A stretch of 64,000 bases of DNA from Aquisalinus luteolus (lineage in GTDB: Bacteria; Pseudomonadota; Alphaproteobacteria; Caulobacterales; Parvularculaceae). The DNA is taken from positions 934,001 through 998,000 of the forward strand of contig NZ_VCJR02000001.1 of NCBI RefSeq assembly GCF_009712425.2, in the 5' to 3' direction. The position numbers were made by a program, and so were the translations under genes. Shown piece after piece: positions 8,811-17,954 of the stretch (position 1 is its first letter; every line of letters begins with the position of its first letter). A model generated the notes under the pieces. That model saw only the letters and a list, made by a program, of their open reading frames with translations, ran no database searches and had not been told where the DNA came from.

Positions 8811-9802
8811 GATGTTTCTCCTGGCTGGACGAGGGACAAGCCGGGCGCGGCGAGCGGCCGGGTCCGGTAGCCGCCATCATCGAGACCGGTGACGCGCAGC
8901 GCTTCTGCAATGCGGCGTCGGCCGCCCGCGCGGCTCATATGGATGACGATGTCGACGGCCTCGGCGATGAGCCGGACCGGCGCGCGCGTGGTTGCTTCCA
9001 GGGCGAGCTGTTCGAGCCGTGAGAGCGCGCCGAGCGCGGAATTGGCATGAAGCGTGGTGATCCCGCCTGGATGGCCGGTGTTCCAGGCCTTGAGCAGGTC
9101 GAGCGCCTCTGGCCCGCGCACCTCGCCGACAATGATCCGGTCAGGCCGCAAACGAAGGGTCGAGCGGACAAGCTGCTGCAGGGTAACGCTGTCGCGGCGG
9201 GTTCTCAGGGCCAGGCTGTTGGGCGCCGCGCAGGCAAGCTCGCGTGTGTCCTCCAGAATGACGATGCGATCATTTTGAAGTGTGGGCTCGGCGAGCAGGG
9301 CATTGGTAAAGCTGGTCTTTCCCGACGAGGTGCCGCCGGCGATCAGGATATTGGCGTGATCGGCGAGCGCCTCGCGCAGCGCCTTGGCCAGCACCGGCGA
9401 AAGCGCACCCTGGGCAACATAATCATCGAGACTGAAGGGCGTCGCCGCCGGCTTGCGGATCGAGAAACACGGGCCCGTCGAGACGGGCGGGAGAAGTCCT
9501 TCGAACCGCTCGCCGCTGCCGGGCAATTCGGCAGAGACGATCGGGGAGTGCGGGTCCACACCTTCTCCCGCCCCGGAGGCCACGAGGCGGATGGCGCGCT
9601 CGCGGTCTGCCGGATCGAGGCGATGGTCGGACGCGGCAAGCCCGACCCCGGCTGTCTCGATCCAGACACGGCCATCGGGATTGGCCATGATCTCGATGGT
9701 CGCGGGGTCTGCGAGCGCTTCGCGGACCACCGCGCAAAAGGCGGAGCGCAGCATGGTGCTGCGGCGGCTTTGTGTCTCTTGCTGGTGGTCCCGACGGGAC
9801 AT
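8807..9802 (-). CDS. trbB: TrbB, VirB11-like traffic ATPase
   Basis: A 331-residue hexameric-type ATPase. ATG at 9802 has a good GGAG about 8 bases upstream; a longer frame reaches a TTG at 9838. Walker A is GGTSSGKT at about residues 156-163, followed by the Asp box (VILEDTREL), Walker B ([20 protein letters not shown]) and His box ([13 protein letters not shown]). VirB11 ATPases switch the type IV system between pilus assembly and DNA transfer. It is the first gene of the trb operon here. In related elements a ribbon-helix-helix gene and traG sit just upstream; neither is present. Confidence 0.95.
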   Translation of the reverse strand: MSRRDHQQETQSRRSTMLRSAFCAVVREALADPATIEIMANPDGRVWIETAGVGLAASDHRLDPADRERAIRLVASGAGEGVDPHSPIVSAELPGSGERFEGLLPPVSTGPCFSIRKPAATPFSLDDYVAQGALSPVLAKALREALADHANILIAGGTSSGKTSFTNALLAEPTLQNDRIVILEDTRELACAAPNSLALRTRRDSVTLQQLVRSTLRLRPDRIIVGEVRGPEALDLLKAWNTGHPGGITTLHANSALGALSRLEQLALEATTRAPVRLIAEAVDIVIHMSRAGGRRRIAEALRVTGLDDGGYRTRPLAAPGLSLVQPGETS

Positions 9803-10288
9803 GGCCCTCGCTCCGCTTGTTCCTGTTCGATGGGGCAAAGGATCGCAGACGGATGAAGGCTACGGGAGTGGGAATGGCGGCACATGACGGCCGGCCGCGG
9901 CGGGCGGCGGCGCAAGGCAGCGCGGTGAGGCGCTGGAGAGGGTGAGGCGATGGTTGAGATCCGTGGGGGCCCGCAGGTGGAAGAGGGCAAGGCAAGGGCG
10001 CGGCGTGGCGAGGGAGCGCGCGGCTGTCTTCTGGGGTGATTGCCGTGCGTGGCTTTCGCATGTTGTACGGTGGATCGCCTCGGCTCTCGGGGTTGAGGAA
10101 GGGAGTTATTTGATCTGCTGCCTCCGACTTCGTGTTTTTTTTCAGGCAGGGTGATTTGTGCCAATCTGGTCGAGGCGATGAAAAACCAGGTTGTGATGGC
10201 GCGGGAAATGTGAAGCTATGCACAGGGTTTCTGGCGGGCTGGTTCGGATACGAGCGGGGTCGGCAAGCAAAACGAGGAGGAACGTGGC
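9803..10288. other. Intergenic region upstream of trbB; no gene seen
   Basis: About 485 bases between the divergent trbB and the 10,289 gene. It must hold the trb promoter and the promoter for the rightward gene. There is a run of T at about 10,133-10,141, but no clear hairpin next to it, no tRNA and no convincing small ORF. The expected traG and copG-like genes of related elements are absent from this position. Confidence 0.5.
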
Positions 10289-11173
10289 ATGGTGGACATT
10301 GGAATCGATAAGGATGAAGGCCTTGTCTATGAGGGACGCGGAACTAATGGCCGCAGCGTCTGGCCGGCACCGGTGATTACGCCCGCGACATTTGTCTATG
10401 CCTCGGAAGGCAATCTCAAAGCCCACGAATTGGCGAATGAGTTCGGCTATCGATTCCGGGAAGACTCGTTTGATCCTGTCTCCCGTATTCGCAGAGGCAG
10501 ATTCTATTCAGGAGGAGGACAGCAACCCCAGGAATGGACGCTGCGGGGATATTCTGAAAAATCTCTGGGGCCAGATGGTTCCCGTCTACAGGAGGTCGGC
10601 AAACGTCTCGACACGTTTCAGAGTACCGCGATCTGGTATAAATATATCAGGGAGCGCCGAGAGCTTCCCCTGGTGCTTCTTGGCGTCGATGAGCGTTATT
10701 CGGTCTGGAGTATCGTCAGTGTGGAATTTATTTCAACGGGCGAGGAACTGGTGACGCTGAAGGCGCGCAACAGCTTTGGTATTCTGCCGCATATTGATGA
10801 AAGCAAGATACCCGAAGGTTTTCGCGCCAGGCTGAATGAAACTCTGGATCGTTTCATTGATGAGGTGCACAGGGCCTCTCCGATATCCGTGATTGATCGA
10901 GCGCGGGATGTCGCGGCATTGGCATTGCTGGCGTATTTTGATCTGAGAAAGGCCGATGCCAGAGACCTCGGAGATTTGGCCAAGCGGCTGGAGGAGGAAC
11001 GTCTGGTCATCGCAGCGAATTCGGCGCATATCATCGCGCGGTTGCATGCTCGGGCAAAGCCATCGGAGCAGGAGCGCCGGCAATTGCCCGCGATCAGAGA
11101 GCAGGATGCCGAGTTCGCCGTTCAGTGTGTCGGGGCCATCCTGTGCGAGATCGGATTTGCAGAATGGCGGTGA
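10289..11173 (+). CDS. Unknown 294-residue protein beside the trb operon
   Basis: A complete ORF with ATG at 10,289 and a GGAGG-like ribosome site (gaggaggaacgtggc) at good spacing. No signal peptide or membrane helix is visible. The protein starts MVDIGIDKDEGLVYEGRGTN, has a mixed alpha/beta N-terminal half (WSIVSVEFISTGEELVTLKA) and a helical, charged C-terminal half (LGDLAKRLEEERLVIAANSA). I do not recognise a family. It has lower GC than trb and is transcribed away from it. It may be element backbone or cargo. Confidence 0.7.
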   Translation: MVDIGIDKDEGLVYEGRGTNGRSVWPAPVITPATFVYASEGNLKAHELANEFGYRFREDSFDPVSRIRRGRFYSGGGQQPQEWTLRGYSEKSLGPDGSRLQEVGKRLDTFQSTAIWYKYIRERRELPLVLLGVDERYSVWSIVSVEFISTGEELVTLKARNSFGILPHIDESKIPEGFRARLNETLDRFIDEVHRASPISVIDRARDVAALALLAYFDLRKADARDLGDLAKRLEEERLVIAANSAHIIARLHARAKPSEQERRQLPAIREQDAEFAVQCVGAILCEIGFAEWR

Positions 11174-11494
11174 TATGAAAAATGCGTACTTTCGTCTGCT
11201 GCTGGTAGGTCCCGAACTGACTTGCTTCTGACGGGCGGCCCATGACTCGCATTGCCCTTCGGTCATCCCGGACCAGCGCGGGCCAGATCCTTCCCGCGCC
11301 CAACCTGCCGTTCTTGACCCCATCGTTCCAGCCCCTCGGTGCCGGGTCAGCTTGCACGGAATGGCATGTGCTGGGCTGCGACTTTGGTGCGCCAGGAAGA
11401 TACCGTGTCACGCGACTGATAACGGCACCGAATATTGAAACCTACCGCGGGTTGGTATGGATCTTGCGAATTCCCCTTCCGGGGGTATGGGCCG
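11174..11494. other. Intergenic region; nothing recognised
   Basis: About 320 bases between the unknown gene and the DUF2285 gene. An ORF from 11,242 can be read through it, but its composition is Pro/Arg/Ser-rich without family features and it overlaps the next gene's start, so I do not call it. A GGGGGT just before 11,495 can serve as ribosome site for the downstream gene. Confidence 0.4.
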
Positions 11495-12337
11495 ATGAAG
11501 AACTTTGCAATCGAAACAAACAGCGTCACCGCCAAATATGACTATCTGTGGCGGCTGTCTGATGACCGCTGGGCCTGGGAATATGCACGGCGCAGCGAGA
11601 AGGTAAACCGCTATGCCGAAAGCCGCGGGGCCAATGACATTTCGGAAATGAAAGCGCCGTGCGCGGATGTCAGGCTGCTCAGGTCCCGGGTGCCGCAGAC
11701 CATGGCCGAGCGGCTCGGCTTCGTGTTCATGCCCGATCCGGCCATGAACGGCCTGGAGGCCGATGTTGTCTGGACACGGCAGGCCTATCCCGATCAGGTC
11801 GAAGTCTTTTGTAGCGCGCTGGGGCCCGGCCGGCACTGTGCCCTCCGGGAGCGGATGGTTTCGGCCTTTGACATCACCCATGTCACCGATTCCATTGGCC
11901 GCGAATATCTGCTTATCCACGGCAAGGGCTGCGTCGTACAGGTGCGCTGCACGGGCCTGTCGCTGCTTGGTATGGAGCCCGTCATGATGAACCTCTCGAT
12001 TTCGGATATCGGCGCCTATGAGCGCAAGCTGAAGGCCCAGAAGGCCGCGCTCGCCATTCTGGGCGACGATCCCGAAAGCCAGCCACCGCAATGGACCAAG
12101 CGCACGCAGATCCTGCGCAATGGCCTGATTGCGATTGACGGTCTCAAGGCCGGCCTGTCGCGCCGCGAGATCGCCGAGCTGCTCCACGGCAAGGACCGCG
12201 TAGCAGCCGACTGGAATGGCCCGTCGCTCAGGCACGCCATGCGTTATCTGGTCCGCAAGGCTGAAGGCTTGCGTGATGGCGGCTATCTGGTCGAGCTTCT
12301 GGGATCGGAACTCGGCATTTACCGCAAGGCTTCGTGA
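11495..12337 (+). CDS. DUF6499/DUF2285 domain protein of mobile elements
   Basis: A 280-residue protein; ATG at 11,495 begins MKNFAIETNSVTAKYDYLWR. The N-terminus carries the DUF6499-like motif (YLWRLSDDRWAWEYARRSEKV) and the C-terminus a DUF2285 domain (AGLSRREIAELLHGKDRVAA then a helical tail with RYLVRKAEGLRDGGYLVELL). Such proteins are standard backbone genes of alphaproteobacterial conjugative elements, usually beside HTH, RepA and ParA genes, and are thought to be DNA-binding regulators. Here the usual neighbours are missing, which suggests that the element has been rearranged or reduced. Function is inferred only from context. Confidence 0.8.
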   Translation: MKNFAIETNSVTAKYDYLWRLSDDRWAWEYARRSEKVNRYAESRGANDISEMKAPCADVRLLRSRVPQTMAERLGFVFMPDPAMNGLEADVVWTRQAYPDQVEVFCSALGPGRHCALRERMVSAFDITHVTDSIGREYLLIHGKGCVVQVRCTGLSLLGMEPVMMNLSISDIGAYERKLKAQKAALAILGDDPESQPPQWTKRTQILRNGLIAIDGLKAGLSRREIAELLHGKDRVAADWNGPSLRHAMRYLVRKAEGLRDGGYLVELLGSELGIYRKAS

Positions 12338-12483
12338 GCCTGGGCATGGGACTAATGCCGGAGCGGCGTTGACGGGCATCGGCGGGTCCGGCTTGAACTG
12401 CGGGCGGGTTCTGTTTCGTCACTCTATAAGGGCGCGTGCTGCAAGATGAGGATGATCAGATTGAGTGAACCATCCCGGAGTCG

Positions 12484-12507
12484 GTCCGCCGGCCCTGGCC
12501 GGCGGAC
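12484..12507 (-). terminator. Strong GC hairpin after the SDR gene
   Basis: Perfect 11-base inverted repeat (GTCCGCCGGCC / GGCCGGCGGAC) with a 2-base centre, 9 bases beyond the stop of the leftward SDR gene. No T-run follows in either direction, so it is terminator-like rather than a textbook intrinsic terminator. Confidence 0.45.
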
Positions 12508-12516
12508 GTGCTACAA

Positions 12517-13272
12517 CTACCAGGGGCAGGGTTCGTTGACTGACCCCGTGAAGGTGCCGGTCGGGTGTTCGCTGCTGAGGGCGACACGAACGGCTTCGGC
12601 AGCCCCTTGCTGGACGGTCTCGGTGCCTTCGTAATTGTTGAGCGCCGTGCTGGTAAAGCCGGGCGTCACCGCGTTGACCCTGATGCCCGCGGCTTCAAGA
12701 TCGATCGCAAATGCGACTGTGATGGCATTGAGCGCGGTCTTGGATGCGCCATAGCCAGGGTTAAATGTCGCCCGGTAGGGATGGGGCGTGGAGTTGATGG
12801 TGAGTGAGCCGAGGCCGCTCGAGACGTTGACGATCCGTGCAGCTTTCGACTTGCGTAGCAGCGGCAGGAAGGCCTGGGTCACTTCCAGGACGCCGAACAC
12901 ATTGGTCTCCCAAATGGTCCGGACCTCGTCCACCGGGATGAGGGAGGCCCGGGAGCGCTGGATATAATGTTCCATGGTCTCAGATTCCTGCCCGTTGGCC
13001 CGGGAAATCGCGGCATTGTTGATGAGGATGTCGAGACGGCCGAACTGCTGTTCGACCTGTGCGACGGCGGCATCGATCGAGGTCTTGTCCGTCACGTCGA
13101 GCTGGATGGGATGGACGTCTCCGGAAATGCCTTGCGCGGCTGTCTGGCCCCGCTCGGGATTGCGCGAGGCGAGCAGCACTGTAAGGCCGCTGGCGGCGAG
13201 GTCGGTTGCGATCTGGAGCCCGATGCCTTGATTGGCGCCGGTGACGAAGGCAATGCGTGAGTTTGAGGTCAT
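12517..13272 (-). CDS. Short-chain dehydrogenase/reductase (SDR)
   Basis: A 251-residue classical SDR. The start MTSNSRIAFVTGANQGIGLQ places the cofactor motif TGANQGIG near residue 11, as usual; a longer frame to 13,314 would run into the divergent promoter. Other signatures: NNAA after the fourth strand, catalytic Ser in IVNVSSGLG, and YGASK as the YxxxK pair. It probably reduces a carbonyl compound with NAD(P)H; the substrate is unknown. It is divergent from an AraC-type regulator across a gap of about 100 bases, and this pairing is common, so the regulator probably controls it. Confidence 0.9.
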   Translation of the reverse strand: MTSNSRIAFVTGANQGIGLQIATDLAASGLTVLLASRNPERGQTAAQGISGDVHPIQLDVTDKTSIDAAVAQVEQQFGRLDILINNAAISRANGQESETMEHYIQRSRASLIPVDEVRTIWETNVFGVLEVTQAFLPLLRKSKAARIVNVSSGLGSLTINSTPHPYRATFNPGYGASKTALNAITVAFAIDLEAAGIRVNAVTPGFTSTALNNYEGTETVQQGAAEAVRVALSSEHPTGTFTGSVNEPCPW

Positions 13273-13369
13273 GATGTGATCCTGTTGCTGTTTGGACCAA
13301 CAAGACATGGCCATGGAAAGCTGGACGTTCTATATTCGATGGTCCAGGAGAATTTCGTGTGAGTCCAGA

Positions 13370-14317
13370 ATGGCCGATCCTTTAGCCCAAATCGTCAGCC
13401 TGCTGCAGCCGGGCGCACCGTTTTCGAAATGCGTCACCGGATCGGGCCCCTGGCGAGTGCGGCGGACTCAGTCGCCCAATCCCTATTACGTCGCAGTGCT
13501 CAAAGGGAGCGTGCGTTATTGGGATCATCAGAGTGGCGAGGTCATCGTCAATGCAGGTGACTTCATCCTCATCCCTTCGGCGCAGGACTTCATGATGGGA
13601 AGCGATGTGCCGAGCAGCGACAATGATATGGTGATAGATCCTGTCATCCTGCCCGGAGGCGGGTATCGCGTCGGCAGCATTGACGGCCCGATCGATATGC
13701 GAGCGTTGGTCGGATACTGCATTTTCCAGTCCGACGATGCGGCTTTGCTATCGTCCCTGCTGCCTGAACTGGTGGTTGTGCGGGGGGAGCATCGCCTTCC
13801 CATGCTGATGCAGTTGCTGGGCGAAGAGGCCTTGGGCAGCAAACCGGGGCGGGAAGTGGTATTGCAGCACTTGCTGGAAGTGCTGTTGATCGAGGCGATG
13901 CGGTCTTCCGTAGAACTTGGCGATAATCCGGGGTTGCTGCGCGGTTTGTCGGACGAGCGACTGGCAGTGGCGATTCGGGCCATGCATGCAGATCCCGGGC
14001 GCGGTTGGACAGTGGCAGAACTGGCGCGTGCAGCGGCATTGTCCCGATCGGGCTTCCATGACCGATTCCAGAGCGCGGTGGGCATGGCGCCAATGGAATA
14101 TCTGACGGCATGGCGGCTGACTCTGGCCAAGGATCTCTTGCGCAAGCGGGAGCTGAGTGTGAGCGCGATCGCCCGGCAAGTCGGATACAGCTCCGCCAGT
14201 GCCTTCAGCGTCGCCTTCGCGCGTAGCGTGGGTGTGTCCCCGGCACGATATAGGCGCGAGAAGGCCGCGGCATTGCCCGGCCTGGCGGCAGAGGAATTCG
14301 AAGGCGCAATCGCCTGA
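13370..14317 (+). CDS. AraC-family regulator with cupin N-terminus
   Basis: A 315-residue protein beginning MADPLAQIVSLLQPGAPFSK. The N-terminal 200 residues look like the AraC-linked cupin domain (YYVAVLKGSVRYWDHQSGEV, then ILIPSAQDFMM). The C-terminal 100 residues have two HTH motifs of AraC type (TVAELARAAALSRSGFHDRF and LSVSAIARQVGYSSASAFSV), ending GVSPARYRRE. It probably senses a small molecule and controls the divergent SDR gene. Upstream in-frame codons extend the ORF to 13,292 but would overlap the SDR promoter region. Confidence 0.9.
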   Translation: MADPLAQIVSLLQPGAPFSKCVTGSGPWRVRRTQSPNPYYVAVLKGSVRYWDHQSGEVIVNAGDFILIPSAQDFMMGSDVPSSDNDMVIDPVILPGGGYRVGSIDGPIDMRALVGYCIFQSDDAALLSSLLPELVVVRGEHRLPMLMQLLGEEALGSKPGREVVLQHLLEVLLIEAMRSSVELGDNPGLLRGLSDERLAVAIRAMHADPGRGWTVAELARAAALSRSGFHDRFQSAVGMAPMEYLTAWRLTLAKDLLRKRELSVSAIARQVGYSSASAFSVAFARSVGVSPARYRREKAAALPGLAAEEFEGAIA

Positions 14318-15196
14318 TGAGGCTTGGGATCCGCGGGGCGTTTTCAACCGTACTGGCATCCTGGGGGCGTCAGGCGCCCATGGGTCCGTATTTTCGAGCT
14401 GTCGACTAACAATGGACAGTCCGGGAACCACCCGCCGCTGTGCGGGGCCCCAGGCTCCGCCTGATGCCCGCCATCTGTTCTCCGGAGTTTATTCGTGTAC
14501 GTATGGCCGGTTTCGACTGGGTGATCCGGGCGGCTCAAGCCCGCCCGGCAATTGGATCGGACCACACTGATTCTGCAGGTTCTCTCTTCATCCAGCAGGC
14601 CGATCTCCTGCAGGAGGCGGCGGAAATCGTCCTTGGCTTCCTCTTGGGAAGATCCTGGCCGAAAGAGCAGGTGCGACAGCCCGCAATCGCCCATATACCG
14701 ATCCGCGATTAGGAGCCCGGCTCAGACGTAGAGGCGGGCCTCGGATAATCAGTGGTTCATCGCTCTGCTGTGGAGATAATGGCGAAGAGCTGTTCGGGTG
14801 TTGGTGATTCCGGAAAGGATGGGACATCATCGGGGATGTTGATCCAGGGCTGCTTTCGCTTGGTCCAGAGGTGAGCGAGCGGTACGAGACCCTGGCTTCG
14901 TAACAGGGTCCCTGCGCGCAGGAAAAGTGTGCCGGGCAGCATGCTGTTTCGGTTGCAGATCCCCGTGAAGCAGGTCGGCGGGTTGGTGACGCCGACGTGA
15001 TTGGTGAGCGATATCGGCGGCTTGTTGCCGATGACCGGGTCTGTAGGGTAAAGGGCGGCTCCTATCTGTGCGCGCCGAATTACTGTCGCTGCTATCGCCC
15101 CGCAACACGGCACGATCAGGAAGCGGACTTTTCCGCCTCCCATATCGGGTTCCGCGTCGCCTATGATGCAGACTGGTCCTTGATCGCCAAAAGGGG

Positions 15197-15329
15197 TTTC
15201 CCTGATATTAGTTTCGATTTCCCTGTTACAAAATACAGGGAATTTTCTGCCAACTCTCTGAGCTTCGGTCCTTTCTCTCGAGCGAATAGCAGACCGTCTG
15301 CCGGAAAAACCTGAAAATCCCTGTATTTT
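15197..15329. repeat. Inverted and direct CCCTGT/ACAGGG repeats
   Basis: TTTCCCTG occurs at 15,197-15,204 and 15,218-15,225. TTCCCTGT at 15,219-15,226 pairs with ACAGGGAA at 15,235-15,242 as an 8-base stem with an 8-base loop. AAAATACAGGG at 15,230-15,240 is exactly inverted as CCCTGTATTTT at 15,319-15,329. The grouping of at least four copies in 130 bases is far above chance in this GC-rich DNA. It could be a protein-binding array or the end of a decayed mobile unit. Confidence 0.6.
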
Positions 15330-15626
15330 CTCGGCTTTCAGTGAAAGCTCGCAGGAGACCCTTTCGATCGCGCGCCCTTCCACCGTCAGTATTTCCCGGT
15401 ATTTCGCGCTGCGGCGCATGGCGTGCATGGCCGTCTCGGTCAGTGATCACCGATGATTGACGCCCGGGGCCACGCGCCCGGTTGCCTTGTGCCAATTCCT
15501 TCCTTGTCGATGATCGACTATACCCGGGCGGGGTGCGCGTCGGGCTGCGAGGTGTGGGCGCAACGGAACCAGCCGGGGCCGGTCAGGCGCAGCGTGGCCT
15601 GGCCGTGCCCTTGCTTGAGACAAGAA

Positions 15627-15659
15627 AGGGTGGATCGCGCCTTTGGCTTGATCCACCCT
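15627..15659. terminator. 10-bp hairpin downstream of hydrolase pseudogene
   Basis: AGGGTGGATC at 15,627-15,636 is exactly inverted at 15,650-15,659 (GATCCACCCT), with a 13-base loop. It lies about 70 bases past the stop of the leftward hydrolase gene and has no T-run, so it may be a terminator-like structure or part of the remnant region. Confidence 0.35.
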
Positions 15660-15728
15660 GCGCCGGAGGCGTGGCTGTAACCTGCGAACGTCAGTGCCGT
15701 TGAAGGTTTCCGGAATCTAACAATCCGG

Positions 15729-16562
15729 CTACTGATCTTCATTGAAGAAGGCCGATAGCGCTTCGGCGACCATTGCAGGATCGTTCTCCATCGGTATGTG
15801 CCCGGCATCGGGAATGCGGACGAGGCGAGTATGTGGCATTTCAGCGGCAAACCGCTCCGCGTAGGTCACGGGTTGAAACGAGTCGTCCTCACCCCAGACA
15901 AGCAGCTTCGGCGTTTGCGAGGCGCGCAGCTGATCAAGAAGTTCGAGCGTGTAGCGGCTGTCAGCAGCACCAGCCAGAGCCATCCAGGAACGTGCGACCC
16001 GGGGATCGGTCCAGGGAGCAAGGTAGGCCGAGAACTCGTCTTCTGTGACAGGGCGGGCGAGCGCAGCGGGCAAGGTCCGTCGACGCGAGGCAACAATATC
16101 CTGTGCGGTGGTGGTGGCGATCACATCTGGGTCACGAAAGTGGGCAACGTTCGATACTGGCCAAGAATCATACGTCACGGAATTGACCAGCGCGAGCCGC
16201 GTGATGTCAAAGCCCTAGGAGGCAAGGACATGCTGGGCAATCGCGCCGCCGATATCATGCCCGGCAACCGCTACGGGCCCGGCATCGTTGAGCGCCGCAT
16301 GAAAGCGCACCAGCCAAGCCGCGAGCTCGGGAACGGACGCCGACTGGTGAGACAGCTCGCCTTCTGAGCAGCCGCATCCCGGCAGGTCTACAGCGACAGG
16401 CCGCAGGCCGGCGGCGGCCAAATGCTCGATAACCGGCAGCCACACCCGGCTCCACCATGTCCCATGCAACAACAAGACTGTGGGGCCCTCACCGGCAGTG
16501 AGGTAGCTGGCGGCGCGGCCGTCTACGTCTATCGAAACTCTTTCCACTGATTTCTGTATCAC
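15729..16562 (-). pseudogene. Alpha/beta hydrolase with one in-frame TAG stop
   Basis: Read leftwards from 16,562, the first 115 codons give a normal alpha/beta hydrolase N-terminus: LLLHGTWWSRVWLPV with the HG oxyanion motif, and nucleophile elbow GHDIGG, as in epoxide hydrolase and haloalkane dehalogenase relatives. A TAG follows at about 16,215-16,217, after HVLAS. The same frame then continues without a shift (GFDITRLALVNSVTYDSWPV) to a normal end with the acid region LLVWGEDDSF and the His in PDAGHIPMEND. Total length would be 277 codons. So this is a single nonsense change, possibly recent, in an otherwise intact gene. It is divergent from a LysR regulator that may control it. Confidence 0.85.
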
Positions 16563-16689
16563 GCTTTGATCCTCCAGTAACGTTATTGATAATAAAAGGG
16601 TTATGGACTGAGACTGTCAAATACCGATAGAGTTATGGATGATATGCAGTTAGTGTTATGCCCGTCACCACGTCGAAGGAGCCTGCCGC

Positions 16690-17562
16690 ATGACACTTTC
16701 CCAGTTGCGAGCCCTGTTGGCCGTTGTCGATCATGGCGGGTTCACGGCTGCGGCGGTGCACCTCGGGATGTCGCAACCTGCGGTCAGCCGCGCCATCACG
16801 GCAATCGAGGAAGATCTTGAGGTAGCGGTATTGGTGAGGAGCAGAGATGGTGTGCTGCTTACGGAAGCGGGTCGGCTCGCCGTCTTGCGAGCCCGCGAGG
16901 CCCTCCGGCAGTTCGATCTGCTCTATTCGGACGTGGCTGCGGCCGCGGGACATCTCACGGGGACATTGCGGATCGCCAGTCTTCCCAGCGCAACGGGAAC
17001 ACTCATCGCCGCCCAGGTGCGCGCTTTCACGCAGCAGCATCCACAGGTCCACGTTCGCCTTATCGAGGGAACCGACCAAGAGGTGCGTGACTGGATCACT
17101 CAGGGCGCTGCGGAGCTGGGGGTCGTTACTCTCCCCGCTGCCGGTTTCTCGACTGTGCCTCTGGGCAGCGACGAGTTTGTCGTCCTGCTGCCCCGTGGTC
17201 ACGATTTGAGCGATAAAGCTGCGATCAGCATCGATGCGCTTGCTGGTGAAGACTTCGTCTTGCCTACCGGAGGATGCGGCCCGCTCATAATGGCGGCCGC
17301 ACGCAATGCCGGCACGCATTTGCGTATCGCCTTTGAAGCCCGCGAACAAGCCGCAATTCTCGCGATGGTGGCCGAAGGATTAGGCGTCAGTATCATGCCG
17401 ACTCTGGGCCTTCCGTCCAAACTACACGGTGTGGTCCGGCGACCGCTTGAACCCCGCGTACCGCGGACCCTCGCCGTTGCGCATTTGCCCAATCCGGGTC
17501 CAACAGCACTGGCGTTCCTCCACCAAATTGCCGATCCAGCGCCTCGCAAGTCAGCTCGGTGA
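16690..17562 (+). CDS. LysR-family transcriptional regulator
   Basis: A 290-residue LysR protein. The N-terminal winged HTH is MTLSQLRALLAVVDHGGFTA through MSQPAVSRAITAIEEDLEV. The rest is a periplasmic-binding-like effector domain (GTLRIASLPSATGTLIAAQV, AELGVVTLPAAGFSTVPLG, AEGLGVSIMPTLGLP). It is divergent from the broken alpha/beta hydrolase; the 127-base gap is AT-rich with GTTATGGA occurring twice (about 16,599 and 16,631), which may be part of the operator. Its likely target is the hydrolase gene; the effector is unknown. Confidence 0.92.
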   Translation: MTLSQLRALLAVVDHGGFTAAAVHLGMSQPAVSRAITAIEEDLEVAVLVRSRDGVLLTEAGRLAVLRAREALRQFDLLYSDVAAAAGHLTGTLRIASLPSATGTLIAAQVRAFTQQHPQVHVRLIEGTDQEVRDWITQGAAELGVVTLPAAGFSTVPLGSDEFVVLLPRGHDLSDKAAISIDALAGEDFVLPTGGCGPLIMAAARNAGTHLRIAFEAREQAAILAMVAEGLGVSIMPTLGLPSKLHGVVRRPLEPRVPRTLAVAHLPNPGPTALAFLHQIADPAPRKSAR

Positions 17563-17954
17563 GCCGTCGCTACTGATACTGGCTTTGTCATGAACTCATC
17601 AATTCAGTTCCCATAACGAGCGAACGCAAAAGGGGTTCCGAAGCCACCGCGCTACGTTTCGCTGACGCGAGATTCGTCGGGCGCCCCCGTGCCGCGAACT
17701 ATTCGATCAATCCGGCACCCCGCAATATGCCCGGAAAGCCGCATTTATCACGACTCACCGCGCGCATTTCCATTTTTGCCGCATCGTCCTGTGTGTTTGG
17801 CGGGCTCGGTCGATTGCCGGTGATTGGCTCGGCTGCCCCGGATTGTGTTTCCGGGCCAGAAATCTGCCAGAACAGGCCGGAAGCGGGATGGCTGCTGGCT
17901 GGAAAACCGGTACGCGTGTAAGCCAGAAGCCTGCAGCGGCGTATTTGAGCAGGT
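17563..17954. other. Intergenic region; no gene seen
   Basis: About 390 bases between the LysR gene and the AGCS symporter. Short frames exist on both strands but none has a ribosome site or a recognisable motif. The promoter of the symporter is presumably in the last 100 bases. Confidence 0.4.

Larger units (their letters stand above)
14318..15728. other. Gene-poor 1.4-kb stretch, possible remnant DNA
   Basis: No gene here can be defended. Two leftward frames stay open: 14,344-14,694 (116 codons, with RPGSSQEEAKDDFRRLLQEI) and 14,757-15,428 (223 codons). The second begins helical and basic ([20 protein letters not shown]) but then has little protein-like pattern and runs through the CCCTGT repeats, where it reads [20 protein letters not shown] treat both as possible decayed genes or chance frames. 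The segment looks like a scar between the SDR/AraC pair and the hydrolase/LysR pair. Confidence 0.4.

Noticed and set aside
14757-15428. 223-codon leftward ORF as a real gene
   Set aside because: It runs through the inverted CCCTGT repeats, lacks any family pattern and has no good ribosome site; described as a possible remnant instead.
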